18,020 nucleotides of DNA from Planctomycetota bacterium (GTDB lineage Bacteria; Planctomycetota; Phycisphaerae; WQYP01): positions 1-18,020 of the forward strand of contig JAJZGH010000081.1 of NCBI GenBank assembly GCA_021798635.1. Reading direction: 5' to 3'. Below are positions 1 to 7,572 of the stretch, piece by piece; positions within the stretch are counted from its first letter, which is position 1; each line of letters starts with the position of its first letter. The notes under the pieces were generated by a model. The model ran no database searches and was not told the DNA's origin. It saw only the letters and a list, made by a program, of their open reading frames with translations. A program made the position numbers and the translations under genes.

Positions 1-82
1 ATGGAAACGACCCTGCGCATACAAGCCCAGGCTGTCCGCGTGAAATAGGTTTGCGGATCCGGCTCAGGCGGTGAATTCCTAG

Positions 83-129
83 GAGCCTGTCCGAGTAATC
101 GCAATCCCGGCCATTACTCGGACAGGCTC
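83..129. repeat. 47-nt perfect palindrome (17-bp stem)
   Basis: GAGCCTGTCCGAGTAAT (83-99) is repeated exactly as its reverse complement at 113-129, with a 13-nt loop. There is no T-run on either side, so it is a poor intrinsic terminator. A 17-bp perfect stem in non-coding DNA is typical of a short mobile repeat (REP or MITE-like), of insertion-sequence end remnants, or of a structured RNA end for the gene to the left. I could not find a clean target-site duplication in the flanks, and no second copy lies in the window. Confidence 0.7.
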
Positions 130-326
130 GTAGTGAGTATAAAGGCTCCCCCTTTTGCCCATAGTTGAGAACCCATGACGATCTTAGCGTCAAGGTGCGA
201 AGGTTGGTTTAGCAAATTCAATATGCTCAAACAAATCATCCGTGCAAAATATTGCCGAACTGCTAATTAACGCGCCGGTTTGACAAATGGGGCGGTTTGG
301 ATACATGATGGCCTCTACCCGAGGGA

Positions 327-353
327 CTGATCATCGTACGCCACCGTGATCAG
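327..353. promoter_or_regulatory. Inverted repeat, candidate operator
   Basis: CTGATCA (327-333) and TGATCAG (347-353) form an inverted repeat with a 13-nt spacer. Each arm contains the self-palindrome TGATCA, so the two sites sit 19 bp apart, roughly two helical turns. This is 60-90 nt before the fucosidase start, so a dimeric regulator site is possible. The regulator is unknown, and TGATCA occurs by chance fairly often. Confidence 0.3.
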
Positions 354-413
354 ACCGGGGATTGCTTCCGAGTCGTCGCGCCACGACAATATTTTTTATT
401 AAGGAGTTCATGC

Positions 414-2213
414 ATGCAACGCCGAGAATTTTGTAAACTTCTGGCTGGAGCAGCCACTGCGGCAACCCTGCCAGCGATGGGTCAATCAGCTAGCGCGGCC
501 GGGGCAATCGCCGGCGGATTTGATAAGTATACCGAAAACTTCCCGGCGTTCTGTGCCACACCTGCTAATAAGCGCGTGTTCTACGCCTTGCGTGGCAAAG
601 ACATTGTGCGTGAAAAGCTGAATAACGCCGCTTGGCGGCCTACCGGCTGGGGCAGTCCGCCGGCGTTGCCCGTCCAGGGTGGATCTCATGACGGCGTGCC
701 GATGAATTCACCGATTCCCAATCTTGCCGGAAAGGGGCCGTATGAACCCACCTGGCAGTCTTTGCTGAACTATGACTGTCCGGAATGGTATCGCGATGCC
801 AAGTTCGGCATTTGGAATCACTGGAGTCCCCAATGCGTCCCGGAAGATGGAGACTGGTATGCCCGTAACATGTATATGCAAGGCTCCTGGCAAAATAAAT
901 ATCAGGTTGAACATTACGGCCCACCGTGTAAATTCGGTTACAAGGACCTTTGTGCCCAGTGGACATTGCTGAACTGGGAGCCTGAACACCTCATGGATCG
1001 GTATAAAATGGCTGGAGCTAAATTTTTCGTTGCCTTGGCCAACCATCATGATGGCTTTGATACCTGGAATTCTAAACATCATCAGTGGAATGCACACAAC
1101 ATCGGGCCGCATCGGGATGTCATTGGCACGTGGGCCAAAACCGCCCGGGAGCACGGTTTACGATTTGGTGTCACCGTGCATCAGGCCCGTAACTGGTGGT
1201 GGTTCCAAACATCCCATGGAGCCGATAAGACCGGTCCGTATGCCGGCATTCCTTATGACGGTGTGCTGACCAAAGCGGATGGCAAAGGGCAATGGTGGGA
1301 AGGCTATGACCCGCAACAACTTTACAATGCCAAGCATCCATTTAATGCGTTGCCCGATATTTCCTATGTCAAGAATTTCTATGATCGCACACGTGATCTC
1401 GTGGATCAGCACAATCCTGATCTCCTTTATTTTGATAATCCCCTTTTCCCCCTGGGTTGGGCGGGCATGAATATCGGAGCCTATTTTTACAATCACAATC
1501 TGCAAACCCACGGCGGCAAAATGGAAGGTGTGATCAACATTAAGAATGTGCCGCCCAAATTGCTTAAATGCGTGGTAGCCGATATTGAACGCGGGCTTAG
1601 CGGCGGAATCATGCCCTACCCCTGGCAATCCGAAACGTGTATTGGCCAGTGGCATTATCAGCGTGCCTTATTCAATCACCCCGGCGAATACGGCGGCTAC
1701 ATGCACCCGCGCGAGGTTATTCATTGGATGATCGATACCGTCAGCAAGAATGGTACATTTATTCTCAACATTCCGGGGAAGCCGGACGGTACCATTGATC
1801 GCAAAGAAAAACTGATTCTCGAAAAGCTTGGCCAATGGTTCTCGGTGAATGGTGAAGCGATTTATTCCACCCGTCCATGGAAGGTTTATGGCGAAGGCCC
1901 CAATATGATCAAAGCTGGTTCTTTCCAGGGCAACAGTATCCGCAGTATGGGCGTTAAAGACATTCGCTTTACCCGTAATAAAGCCAATACCGTGGTTTAC
2001 GCCCTGGTACTGGGCTGGCCGCAGGACGCCTTTATGATTCAGTCTTTGGGCACGGCATCGGCCGCCAAACCGGGCAAAGTAGCGCAGGTGCAATTGCTTG
2101 GCACGCAGGAGAAGCTGCAATGGAAACAGTCCGCAACGGGTTTGCGTGTGGAATTGCCGAAATATCGGCCCGCAGTTGATTACGCGGTGGCATTGAAGGT
2201 GTTGATGGCATAA
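414..2213 (+). CDS. Tat-exported GH29 alpha-L-fucosidase
   Basis: The 599-residue product resembles glycoside hydrolase family 29 enzymes, which release terminal L-fucose from glycans with retention of configuration. The N-terminus carries a twin-arginine signal (RREFCKLL from residue 3, then an Ala-rich stretch to about residue 28), so the folded enzyme is probably exported to the periplasm or surface. Family landmarks are PEWYRDAKFGIWNHW (about 123-137), the His-rich ANHHDGFDTWNSKHH (209-223), and LLYFDNP (337-343), where D341 fits the catalytic nucleophile position. The start at 414 has AAGGAG seven bases upstream; an ATG at 410 is out of frame. It is longer than the shortest GH29 enzymes because of an 85-residue lead-in and a C-terminal beta-type region. 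No transporter or other glycosidase is adjacent. The acid/base residue cannot be assigned by eye. Confidence 0.93.
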   Translation: MQRREFCKLLAGAATAATLPAMGQSASAAGAIAGGFDKYTENFPAFCATPANKRVFYALRGKDIVREKLNNAAWRPTGWGSPPALPVQGGSHDGVPMNSPIPNLAGKGPYEPTWQSLLNYDCPEWYRDAKFGIWNHWSPQCVPEDGDWYARNMYMQGSWQNKYQVEHYGPPCKFGYKDLCAQWTLLNWEPEHLMDRYKMAGAKFFVALANHHDGFDTWNSKHHQWNAHNIGPHRDVIGTWAKTAREHGLRFGVTVHQARNWWWFQTSHGADKTGPYAGIPYDGVLTKADGKGQWWEGYDPQQLYNAKHPFNALPDISYVKNFYDRTRDLVDQHNPDLLYFDNPLFPLGWAGMNIGAYFYNHNLQTHGGKMEGVINIKNVPPKLLKCVVADIERGLSGGIMPYPWQSETCIGQWHYQRALFNHPGEYGGYMHPREVIHWMIDTVSKNGTFILNIPGKPDGTIDRKEKLILEKLGQWFSVNGEAIYSTRPWKVYGEGPNMIKAGSFQGNSIRSMGVKDIRFTRNKANTVVYALVLGWPQDAFMIQSLGTASAAKPGKVAQVQLLGTQEKLQWKQSATGLRVELPKYRPAVDYAVALKVLMA

Positions 2214-2246
2214 TGGTAGTCGCTGGCCGGAAAATTAAGCCGTTGC

Positions 2247-2258
2247 TATAGTGTGTAC
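2247..2258 (+). promoter_or_regulatory. Candidate -10 box for leaderless dnaX mRNA
   Basis: TATAGT (2247-2252) matches the -10 consensus at five of six bases and ends seven bases before the A of the dnaX ATG at 2259. Transcription would therefore begin at or next to the start codon. No Shine-Dalgarno sequence is visible, which fits a leaderless mRNA. The -35 region is poor (TGGCCG at the 17-nt spacing). The alternative GTG start at 2253 would lie upstream of the predicted transcript start. Confidence 0.4.
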
Positions 2259-4022
2259 ATGGCTGCAGGTTACACAGTTTTGGCCCGGCGGTACCGCTCG
2301 CAGAACTTCGACCAACTCATTGGTCAGGAAGCGACCGCTACGACGTTGAAAAACGCCGTGGCCACCGGGCGTCTAGCCCATGCCTTTCTTTTTACCGGAA
2401 CGCGCGGGGTGGGTAAGACGTCCTCGGCCCGCATTTTGGCAAAAGCGATTAACTGCCCGAATTCTGTCAACGGTCAGCCGTGCGGCGAATGCCCGACCTG
2501 CAAAGCCATTGCGGCGGGTGAAGACATTGATGTTATTGAAATCGATGGAGCCAGCAATAACGGTGTTGATCAGATTCGGGATTTGAGGCAAAGCGCCGGC
2601 ATCACGCCCAGCCACAGTAATTTTAAGATTTACATTATTGACGAAGTTCACATGCTGTCTATGGCAGCGTTCAACGCCTTACTGAAAACCTTGGAAGAAC
2701 CGCCTGCGCATGTCAAATTTATTTTTGCCACAACCGATGTGCATAAAGTTCCGGCTACCATTCTAAGCCGTTGCCAGCGCTATGATTTTAAAAACATTCC
2801 CGCCGCCCGCATTACCGAGCATTTGATGGATATCTGCCGGCAGGAAAATACCGAAGCGGAAAAATCAGCCTTGCATCGTATCGCGATTCTCGCTGCCGGG
2901 TCCATGCGTGATGCACTTTCACTTCTGGATCGGGTATTGTCCCTGGGTGCCGGACGGATTACCGAAAAGCTGCTGGATGATCTCTTGGGTAAGCCGTCAT
3001 TAGCCAATATGATGGATTTGGCGTCGGCGATGACGGCGGGAGATGCGGCGGCAGTGCTGAAGCTTTCTGATCAAATGCTATTGGAAGGCATGTCTGCCGA
3101 ACAGGTGCTTGCTGAGCTAACCGATCTATTCCGCAATTTAATGGTCCTGCGCGTGTGCGGGGCAGAAACGGAAATTTTGGATATTCCTGCTGAATGGCGC
3201 GGCGCTCTGGTAAAACTTGCCCCGGCATTTGACGCTTCCGTGCTGGTGCATCACATTGCATTATGCGATCAAACATTACGCTCTTTGCGTGGCTCAACCA
3301 TGCAACGGCCTTTGTTTGACGCCTTAATGGTTCGACTGGCGATGGCGGGGCAGTTCAGCAATATCCGGCAGATACTGGAATCAGGGCAGTTGCCGGCTCC
3401 GGACGCGCAAAAAAAAAATGATTCACCAAGCGTTGCAGCCCAGCCCGACTCCCCGCATGTGACCGTTCCCACACGACCGCAAAGCCGCCAACTTTCCAGT
3501 CCACCGGCATCGGAACTACCACCAGGCCCGGCATCGCCGCCGTCGCCTGTACGGACCGCAGCGGTAATGCCGGACGCTCAAGACGGCAACTCAATGTGGG
3601 AATCCGTGGAAGCCTATCTACTGGAAAATCAAGGGGCCTCGTTGGTTAATCTGCTTAATGGCCAAGCGCGTATTATATCGGCAGATGTCAGCAAGGGCAC
3701 AATCCAACTGGAAGTGCCCGGTCACACGCATACAATGGTGGGTAGTGAGCGCTACATGCGCATGATTGAGGCGGCTTTCGCGGCGCAACTGGGCAAAGCC
3801 TGTCGCTTGGAAATTATCGCCGCCGCGCGCCCGGTTGCCGCCGCAGCGACCTTGGCAACCGCCGCTGTTCGCCCGGCGCCAGTGTCCGGCCCGCGCGTTT
3901 CGCCGGAGCTGATGAAACGCGCCCAGGAAATGCCGGCGGTCAAGCAGTTAATGGAAAAAATGGGGGCAAAACTTGTGAATGTCGAACCGCTGGAAGTCAG
4001 TTCGGAATCTTCGGGCCATTGA
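2259..4022 (+). CDS. dnaX: DNA polymerase III subunit gamma/tau
   Basis: This is the clamp-loader ATPase that loads the sliding clamp and ties the polymerase cores to the replisome. With the ATG at 2259 the protein has 587 residues. Visible landmarks are Walker A GTRGVGKT (47-54), a zinc site of four cysteines (66, 75, 78, 81), Walker B IIDEVHML (126-133), sensor ATTD (157-160) and the SRC arginine-finger motif (170-172). Domain III ends near residue 370. A Pro/Ser/Ala-rich linker follows (about 385-440), then a tau-type C-terminal domain beginning MWESVEAYLL. A run of ten A bases at codons 384-387 is described separately. A GTG two codons earlier is possible, but the -10 box position argues for the ATG. 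ybaB starts 38 nt downstream, the usual dnaX-ybaB-recR order. Confidence 0.97.
   Translation: MAAGYTVLARRYRSQNFDQLIGQEATATTLKNAVATGRLAHAFLFTGTRGVGKTSSARILAKAINCPNSVNGQPCGECPTCKAIAAGEDIDVIEIDGASNNGVDQIRDLRQSAGITPSHSNFKIYIIDEVHMLSMAAFNALLKTLEEPPAHVKFIFATTDVHKVPATILSRCQRYDFKNIPAARITEHLMDICRQENTEAEKSALHRIAILAAGSMRDALSLLDRVLSLGAGRITEKLLDDLLGKPSLANMMDLASAMTAGDAAAVLKLSDQMLLEGMSAEQVLAELTDLFRNLMVLRVCGAETEILDIPAEWRGALVKLAPAFDASVLVHHIALCDQTLRSLRGSTMQRPLFDALMVRLAMAGQFSNIRQILESGQLPAPDAQKKNDSPSVAAQPDSPHVTVPTRPQSRQLSSPPASELPPGPASPPSPVRTAAVMPDAQDGNSMWESVEAYLLENQGASLVNLLNGQARIISADVSKGTIQLEVPGHTHTMVGSERYMRMIEAAFAAQLGKACRLEIIAAARPVAAAATLATAAVRPAPVSGPRVSPELMKRAQEMPAVKQLMEKMGAKLVNVEPLEVSSESSGH
3409..3421 (+). other. 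A10 slippery tract in dnaX with adjacent TGA
   Basis: Ten A bases (3409-3418) are read in frame as CAA AAA AAA AAT. The tract contains both A_AAA_AAA and A_AAA_AAT heptamers in the reading phase used by -1 frameshifting. A -1 ribosomal slip, or one extra A in the mRNA, gives AAA followed at once by TGA (3419-3421), ending a product of 387 residues that keeps domains I-III. Loss of one A also terminates, about 15 codons on. The site sits exactly at the domain III/linker junction where gamma is made in Escherichia coli (frameshift) and Thermus thermophilus (transcript slippage). No upstream Shine-Dalgarno-like stimulator or strong downstream hairpin is evident, which favours transcript slippage. 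Confidence 0.65.
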
Positions 4023-4060
4023 ATCGGAAAGTCATTGAGAATATATAGAAATGAGGATCC

Positions 4061-4411
4061 ATGTTTGATTCGCTAAAATCTCTCGGCCAACTCGGTCCAT
4101 TAATGGCCAAGGCCAGAGAAATGCAAACTAAAATGGCGGAAGTGCAACAGAAACTTGGCGATATTAAAGCCGAAAGCTCTGCGGCGAACGGCATTATTAC
4201 TGTCACCGCCAACGGCCGGATGGAAATTATAGAATTACGCTTTTCGCCTGATGCCGCACGCCTGGACGCGCCAGTACTGGCAGATTTGACGCGCTCGGCA
4301 GTCAATGATGCTCTGGTAAATGTTCGCAACATGGTGCAGCAGGAAATGCAGGGCGTGGCCGGTGATATGGACTTGTCCGGAATTCAGAAAATGATGGGAA
4401 TGCCGTCATGA
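4061..4411 (+). CDS. ybaB: YbaB/EbfC nucleoid-associated protein
   Basis: This is a 116-residue small DNA-binding protein of the YbaB/EbfC family, which forms dimers that bind DNA and is nearly always encoded between dnaX and recR. The N-terminal half is helical (LMAKAREMQTKMAEVQQKL). The central segment has the family's ITVTANGRMEIIELRFSPDA strand region, and the C-terminus is Met-rich (MQGVAGDMDL, MMGMPS). GAGGATCC just before ATG 4061 supplies the ribosome binding site. The stop overlaps the recR start as ATGA, so the two are translationally coupled. A role in recombination or nucleoid organisation is inferred from the family. Confidence 0.93.
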   Translation: MFDSLKSLGQLGPLMAKAREMQTKMAEVQQKLGDIKAESSAANGIITVTANGRMEIIELRFSPDAARLDAPVLADLTRSAVNDALVNVRNMVQQEMQGVAGDMDLSGIQKMMGMPS

Positions 4412-5037
4412 GTGATCATTCCATAGCCTACAGCGCCAGCGTCCGGCGGCTCATGGATATGTTGGGACAGTTGCCTGGTGTCGGCAGCCGCTCAGCGGAG
4501 CGAATGGTCTTTCACATTCTCAAAGCCAGTTCTGAAGACGCAATTGCTTTAGCGGATGCGATTCGCGCGGTAAAACAACAGGTCCGTCATTGCAGCATCT
4601 GTTATCACTTGACGGAAGCTGACCCGTGTGAAATTTGTCGCAATCCCAGTCGCGATACCTCCCTGGTATGTGTTGTCGAACAACCCAAGGATCTATTCCA
4701 AATTGAAGCCACCGGCACCTACAAAGGGGTGTACCACGTTTTGCTGGGGCACTTGGCCCCTTTAGATGGTATCACTCCGGAAAATTTGACCGTTGATGCA
4801 CTGGTATCACGCATAGAAAAGCGTGATGCGGCGGGAAATCCGCTGATTCGCGAAGTGATTATCGCCACAAATCCGACCATGGATGGTGATGGAACCGCCC
4901 TGTATTTACAAAGTCGGCTGGAAAATTCCGGTGTGATGATCACCCGGCTGGCGCGCGGCCTGCCGGCGGGTGCGCAAATTGAGCACGCCAACAAGGCTAT
5001 TTTGTCCGATGCCCTTTCGGGCCGCATTAAAATGTAA
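4408..5037 (+). CDS. recR: Recombination mediator RecR
   Basis: The 209-residue product matches RecR, which works with RecO/RecF to load RecA on gapped single-stranded DNA. Its domains in order are the N-terminal helix-hairpin-helix (QLPGVGSRSAERM, about 21-33), a C4 zinc finger (C62, C65, C74, C77), and a Toprim domain starting at VCVVEQPKD (E91). The C-terminal segment, with ARGLPAGAQIEHANKA, carries the conserved Walker-B-like region. The length is normal for the family (about 200). The start codon overlaps the ybaB stop (ATGA). The next gene begins 68 nt downstream, after two small inverted repeats. Confidence 0.97.
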   Translation: MSDHSIAYSASVRRLMDMLGQLPGVGSRSAERMVFHILKASSEDAIALADAIRAVKQQVRHCSICYHLTEADPCEICRNPSRDTSLVCVVEQPKDLFQIEATGTYKGVYHVLLGHLAPLDGITPENLTVDALVSRIEKRDAAGNPLIREVIIATNPTMDGDGTALYLQSRLENSGVMITRLARGLPAGAQIEHANKAILSDALSGRIKM

Positions 5038-5049
5038 GGATGCACGATC

Positions 5050-5099
5050 TTCGCCGACCAACTCATCGGGAAGCGGCGAAATGCCGTAAAATCTTACGG
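5050..5099. repeat. Two small hairpins between recR and transferase
   Basis: TTCGCCG (5050-5056) pairs with CGGCGAA (5074-5080), and CCGTAA (5084-5089) pairs with TTACGG (5094-5099) around a 4-nt loop. Neither is followed by a U-run, so they are weak as terminators. They fill most of the short gap between recR and the downstream gene and could attenuate read-through or mark mRNA processing. The second hairpin includes TAAAAT, a possible -10 box, 13 nt before the ATG at 5106. Confidence 0.4.
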
Positions 5100-5105
5100 T
5101 GATTT

Positions 5106-5900
5106 ATGGTGCGAGTTGTCACGTCCAGCGAGTTGACCCTCTCCGAGAAGGCGGGTGGCTCATCAGCGCCCGCGGCGGGCGTACGCTTCGGTGTAGTCAT
5201 TCCGTGTCGGGGCGATGAGTTGGTGTTGCCACATTGTCTGGCATCGTTGTCAGAATTTTCCGCCGCCAAAGATACGCTTGTGGTGGTCAATTCTGATAAT
5301 TCTCCGGAAACTTCAGCAATCGCCGTACGGGCGGGCGTGGAAGTGATCCGTTCCGCTAAACCGGAGCGTGGGTGGGCTATTGCCGCGGGGGTATCGTATC
5401 TGCAGCATAGTGCCGCTGCTGGTCCCGATGTCATTTTGGTGGCGCATGCGGATATGGAGTTTACCGCGGGAAGTAGGCAGGCTTTGTTGGCGCATCTTGG
5501 GTCTAACCCGCGGCGGCAATGGGGGGCGCTGGGGCATCAGATCATGGCGACCAAGTGGAAATATCGCGTTATTGAATTCGGTAACCGCATCCGCGCCAGT
5601 CGCTGGCAAATGCCCTATGGTGATCAGGCTATGTTTTTCGGCGTGGGCGCTTTGGCCGCCGCCGGCGGATTCCCCCAGCAAAACCAGTTGGAAGATTGTG
5701 AATTATCGCTTCGATTCAGGCCTCTTGCTCCTCCACTTTACGTCGATTACCCCGTGCGCATCAGCAATCGACATTGGCGGCGCGGGGTTGTTGCGACCAG
5801 TGTACGGAATTGGTTCATCGCCATAAACTATCTCATCGTTCGGGTGGAATCGCACGCGGTAAATGCGCAAGCCCTGACGGAAAAGCCGGTAGCGATATGA
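5106..5900 (+). CDS. Family 2 glycosyltransferase, TIGR04283-like
   Basis: This is a GT-A fold transferase of 264 residues. The order of motifs fits the TIGR04283 group (called rSAM/selenodomain-associated transferase 2): VIPCRGDELVLPHCLASL (31-48), VVVNSDNS (59-66), LVAHADMEF (111-119, with the metal-site acidic position), PYGDQAMFF (170-178), and QLEDCELSLR (194-203), followed by a HWRRGVV segment. The donor and acceptor are unknown; the family has been linked to glycolipid or arsenosugar-type sugar transfer but has no firm general function. The first 25 residues look unstructured and the ribosome binding site is weak, so the true start is uncertain, though no better downstream ATG is obvious. 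The stop overlaps the next gene's ATG (ATGA), so the two transferases are coupled. Confidence 0.82.
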   Translation: MVRVVTSSELTLSEKAGGSSAPAAGVRFGVVIPCRGDELVLPHCLASLSEFSAAKDTLVVVNSDNSPETSAIAVRAGVEVIRSAKPERGWAIAAGVSYLQHSAAAGPDVILVAHADMEFTAGSRQALLAHLGSNPRRQWGALGHQIMATKWKYRVIEFGNRIRASRWQMPYGDQAMFFGVGALAAAGGFPQQNQLEDCELSLRFRPLAPPLYVDYPVRISNRHWRRGVVATSVRNWFIAINYLIVRVESHAVNAQALTEKPVAI

Positions 5901-6583
5901 ATCAATCTAAATGTGTGCAAATAAACTTGGCGTTGGTGGCCAAAGCGCCCCGGGCGGGTTATGTGAAAACCCGTTTGCAAAATGGCTTTTCACCGCAGCA
6001 GGCCTGTGAGATTTATCACTGCCTTTTATCCCGCGCTCGAATCCTTGCGGAAAGCTGGCAACAAATCCGCCCGGATATCCATCTGGTTCTGGCCTTTGAT
6101 CCGCCGGACCAACCACAACGTTGGCAGTCCTGGAGCGCCTGGAGCAAATTGCCGCAAACCGCAGGCGACCTTGGGGAGCGCCTGCGGGGCGTGGTTTCAT
6201 CCGGTGCCTCGAAAGGGCGGTCGGCCATTATTTTTATCGGGGCTGATGCGCCGGAATTATCTCTCTGTCATTTAGACTTCGCCCGAGAAAATCTTTCAAC
6301 CCATGATGCCGTTATGGTGCCCGCTTTTGACGGCGGCTATGTGCTTCTAGGCTTGCATGCCCGGGCGAAAGTTCTTTTAAACGGGATTAACTGGGGAACC
6401 GACGAGGTGTGCGGGCAAACACAGCAAATCGCCCGCCAGGCCGGTCTGAAGTTGGCGGAATCCGAGTCCCGGCCTGACGTTGATACTGCCGAAGATGTTG
6501 CCGAACTTATTGACCGCCTTTTATGCTCATCAGATGAAAATGACACGGCGCTTGCAGCGGCGCTGTTGAAAATCACCACGTAA
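5897..6583 (+). CDS. TIGR04282-like glycosyltransferase (DUF2064)
   Basis: The 228-residue product resembles the DUF2064/TIGR04282 group, nucleotidyltransferase-like GT-A proteins often encoded beside TIGR04283 proteins. Landmarks are LALVAKAPRAGYVKTRL (10-26), where the family has its nucleotide-binding loop, GDLGERLRG, FIGADAPEL, PAFDGGYVLLGLHA, INWGTDEV, and PDVDTAEDVAEL near the end. I chose ATG 5897 because it overlaps the preceding stop (ATGA) and starts exactly at the conserved N-terminus; the frame stays open 41 codons upstream but those codons overlap the preceding gene. The paired transferases probably act in one pathway on a small sugar-containing molecule. Substrate is unknown, and no radical SAM or arsenic genes are present in the window. 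Confidence 0.85.
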   Translation: MNQSKCVQINLALVAKAPRAGYVKTRLQNGFSPQQACEIYHCLLSRARILAESWQQIRPDIHLVLAFDPPDQPQRWQSWSAWSKLPQTAGDLGERLRGVVSSGASKGRSAIIFIGADAPELSLCHLDFARENLSTHDAVMVPAFDGGYVLLGLHARAKVLLNGINWGTDEVCGQTQQIARQAGLKLAESESRPDVDTAEDVAELIDRLLCSSDENDTALAAALLKITT

Positions 6584-6596
6584 TAAAGGATGTACT

Positions 6597-7346
6597 ATGA
6601 CACAACCGCTCAAGGATAAAACTGCCATCGTCACCGGAGCCAGTGCCGGGATCGGCTGGGCTACCGCATTGGAACTGGCCCGGCAGGGAGCCACCGTGGT
6701 GCCGACCGCCCGCCGGGCCGACCGCCTGGCGGAACTGTCTAAAACAATTACGGCCGCCGGCGGAAACGCCGTGACTGTTCCCGGTGATGCCGGGGAACAA
6801 TCTCACATTGATTACTTGCTTGCCAAGGCGATGGAAATTACCGGCCGGCTGGATATAGTCATCGTCAACGCCGGTCGCGGCCTGGCCGGCGGTGTATTAA
6901 CCAGCGATCAAACGCAATGGGAATCCCTGTACAGGCTCAATGTGCTCGGAGCGGCCTATTTGATGCGTGGCGCGGCCAAAATCATGGTCGAAAAGCAGTC
7001 CGGGGATATTGTGGTCTTAGGCTCCGTTTCCGGCCACAATATTTCTCCGTTCAGTGGATTTTATGGTTCCACCAAATGGGCCATCGCGGCCATTGCTGAA
7101 TCGTTACGTCGCGAAGTCGCCAACCGATCGGTTCGTGTTACAACCATTAAGCCGGGCATTGTGGAAAGCGAATTTCAGGAAGCCGCCGGATACACCTATG
7201 AAAACTTCACCAAATCCATCGCCCGGTTTGGCAAAGTGCTCTCTGCCGACGATGTGGCCCGCACCATCGGTTTTATCGTCAGCCAACCGCCCCACGTGCA
7301 TCTCAATGAACTGGTTATAAGGCCCACCGGGCAGGATTATCCGTAA
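6597..7346 (+). CDS. Short-chain dehydrogenase/reductase
   Basis: This is a classical SDR of 249 residues using NAD(H) or NADP(H). Visible landmarks are the TGASAGIG cofactor loop (13-20), NAG (91-93), the catalytic S143, and the YGSTK pair Y156/K160, followed by KPGIVESEF. An Arg pair after the second strand (R39/R40) suggests NADP preference. It looks like the YdfG/3-hydroxy acid dehydrogenase type, but the substrate cannot be told. The start has an AAGGA site six or seven bases upstream. It lies 13 nt after the transferase pair, so cotranscription is likely; a role in the same pathway is only inference. Confidence 0.93.
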   Translation: MTQPLKDKTAIVTGASAGIGWATALELARQGATVVPTARRADRLAELSKTITAAGGNAVTVPGDAGEQSHIDYLLAKAMEITGRLDIVIVNAGRGLAGGVLTSDQTQWESLYRLNVLGAAYLMRGAAKIMVEKQSGDIVVLGSVSGHNISPFSGFYGSTKWAIAAIAESLRREVANRSVRVTTIKPGIVESEFQEAAGYTYENFTKSIARFGKVLSADDVARTIGFIVSQPPHVHLNELVIRPTGQDYP

Positions 7347-7352
7347 GCCAAA

Positions 7353-7368
7353 TTCCCCACGCGGGGAA
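7353..7368. terminator. Hairpin between SDR and tRNA genes
   Basis: TTCCCC (7353-7358) pairs with GGGGAA (7363-7368) around ACGC. The SDR gene on the + strand ends seven bases earlier, and the tRNA on the - strand ends 34 bases away, so the hairpin lies between convergent genes. On the - strand it is followed by TTT. On the + strand there is no U-run. It may serve as a weak bidirectional terminator. Confidence 0.4.
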
Positions 7369-7401
7369 AAGTGCACTTTGTTATCACTGGTTATTGGGTT
7401 A

Positions 7402-7484
7402 TGCGGGCGAGAGGAGTCGAACCTCCACGTCTTTTGAACACTAGAACCTGAATCTAGCGCGTCTGCCAATTCCGCCACGCCCGC
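7402..7484 (-). tRNA. tRNA-Leu, anticodon CAG
   Basis: Read on the - strand, the 83-nt sequence folds as a class II tRNA. The acceptor GCGGGCG pairs with CGCCCGC, with discriminator A, as expected for leucine. The anticodon stem CTAGA/TCTAG encloses the loop TTCAGGT, giving anticodon CAG, which reads CUG codons. A long variable arm follows, and the T arm is GGAGG-TTCGACT-CCTCT. The 3' CCA is not encoded. The gene stands alone, with no second tRNA beside it. Confidence 0.97.
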
Positions 7485-7572
7485 GGATGGAAGGACATAT
7501 TAACGCCGAAATCGAAAAAAATCTACCGATCGGTTGCGCCGGTCCGTCCAATGGATGGATAAAGCTGTCTGT

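Larger units (their letters stand above)
1..413. other. Non-coding stretch upstream of fucosidase
   Basis: I see no convincing gene here. Frame 1 is open from base 1 to a TAG at 46-48 and could be the tail of a gene lying outside the window, but 15 codons are too few to judge. The stretch holds a 17-bp palindrome (83-129), a perfect TTGACA at 280-285 that could be a -35 box with only a poor -10 candidate (CATGAT, 304-309), and a pair of TGATCA sites (328-333, 347-352). The fucosidase ribosome binding site AAGGAG is at 401-406. The long leader would suit a regulated carbohydrate gene, but no regulator is encoded nearby. Confidence 0.6.

Noticed and set aside
1..48. Frame 1 open to TAG, could be a gene tail
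   Set aside because: Fifteen codons at the window edge with no recognisable motif; two other frames are equally open at first.
80..133. TAG on both sides of the 83-129 palindrome as a target-site duplication
   Set aside because: The right-hand TAG is offset by one base from the palindrome edge and three bases is too little to count.
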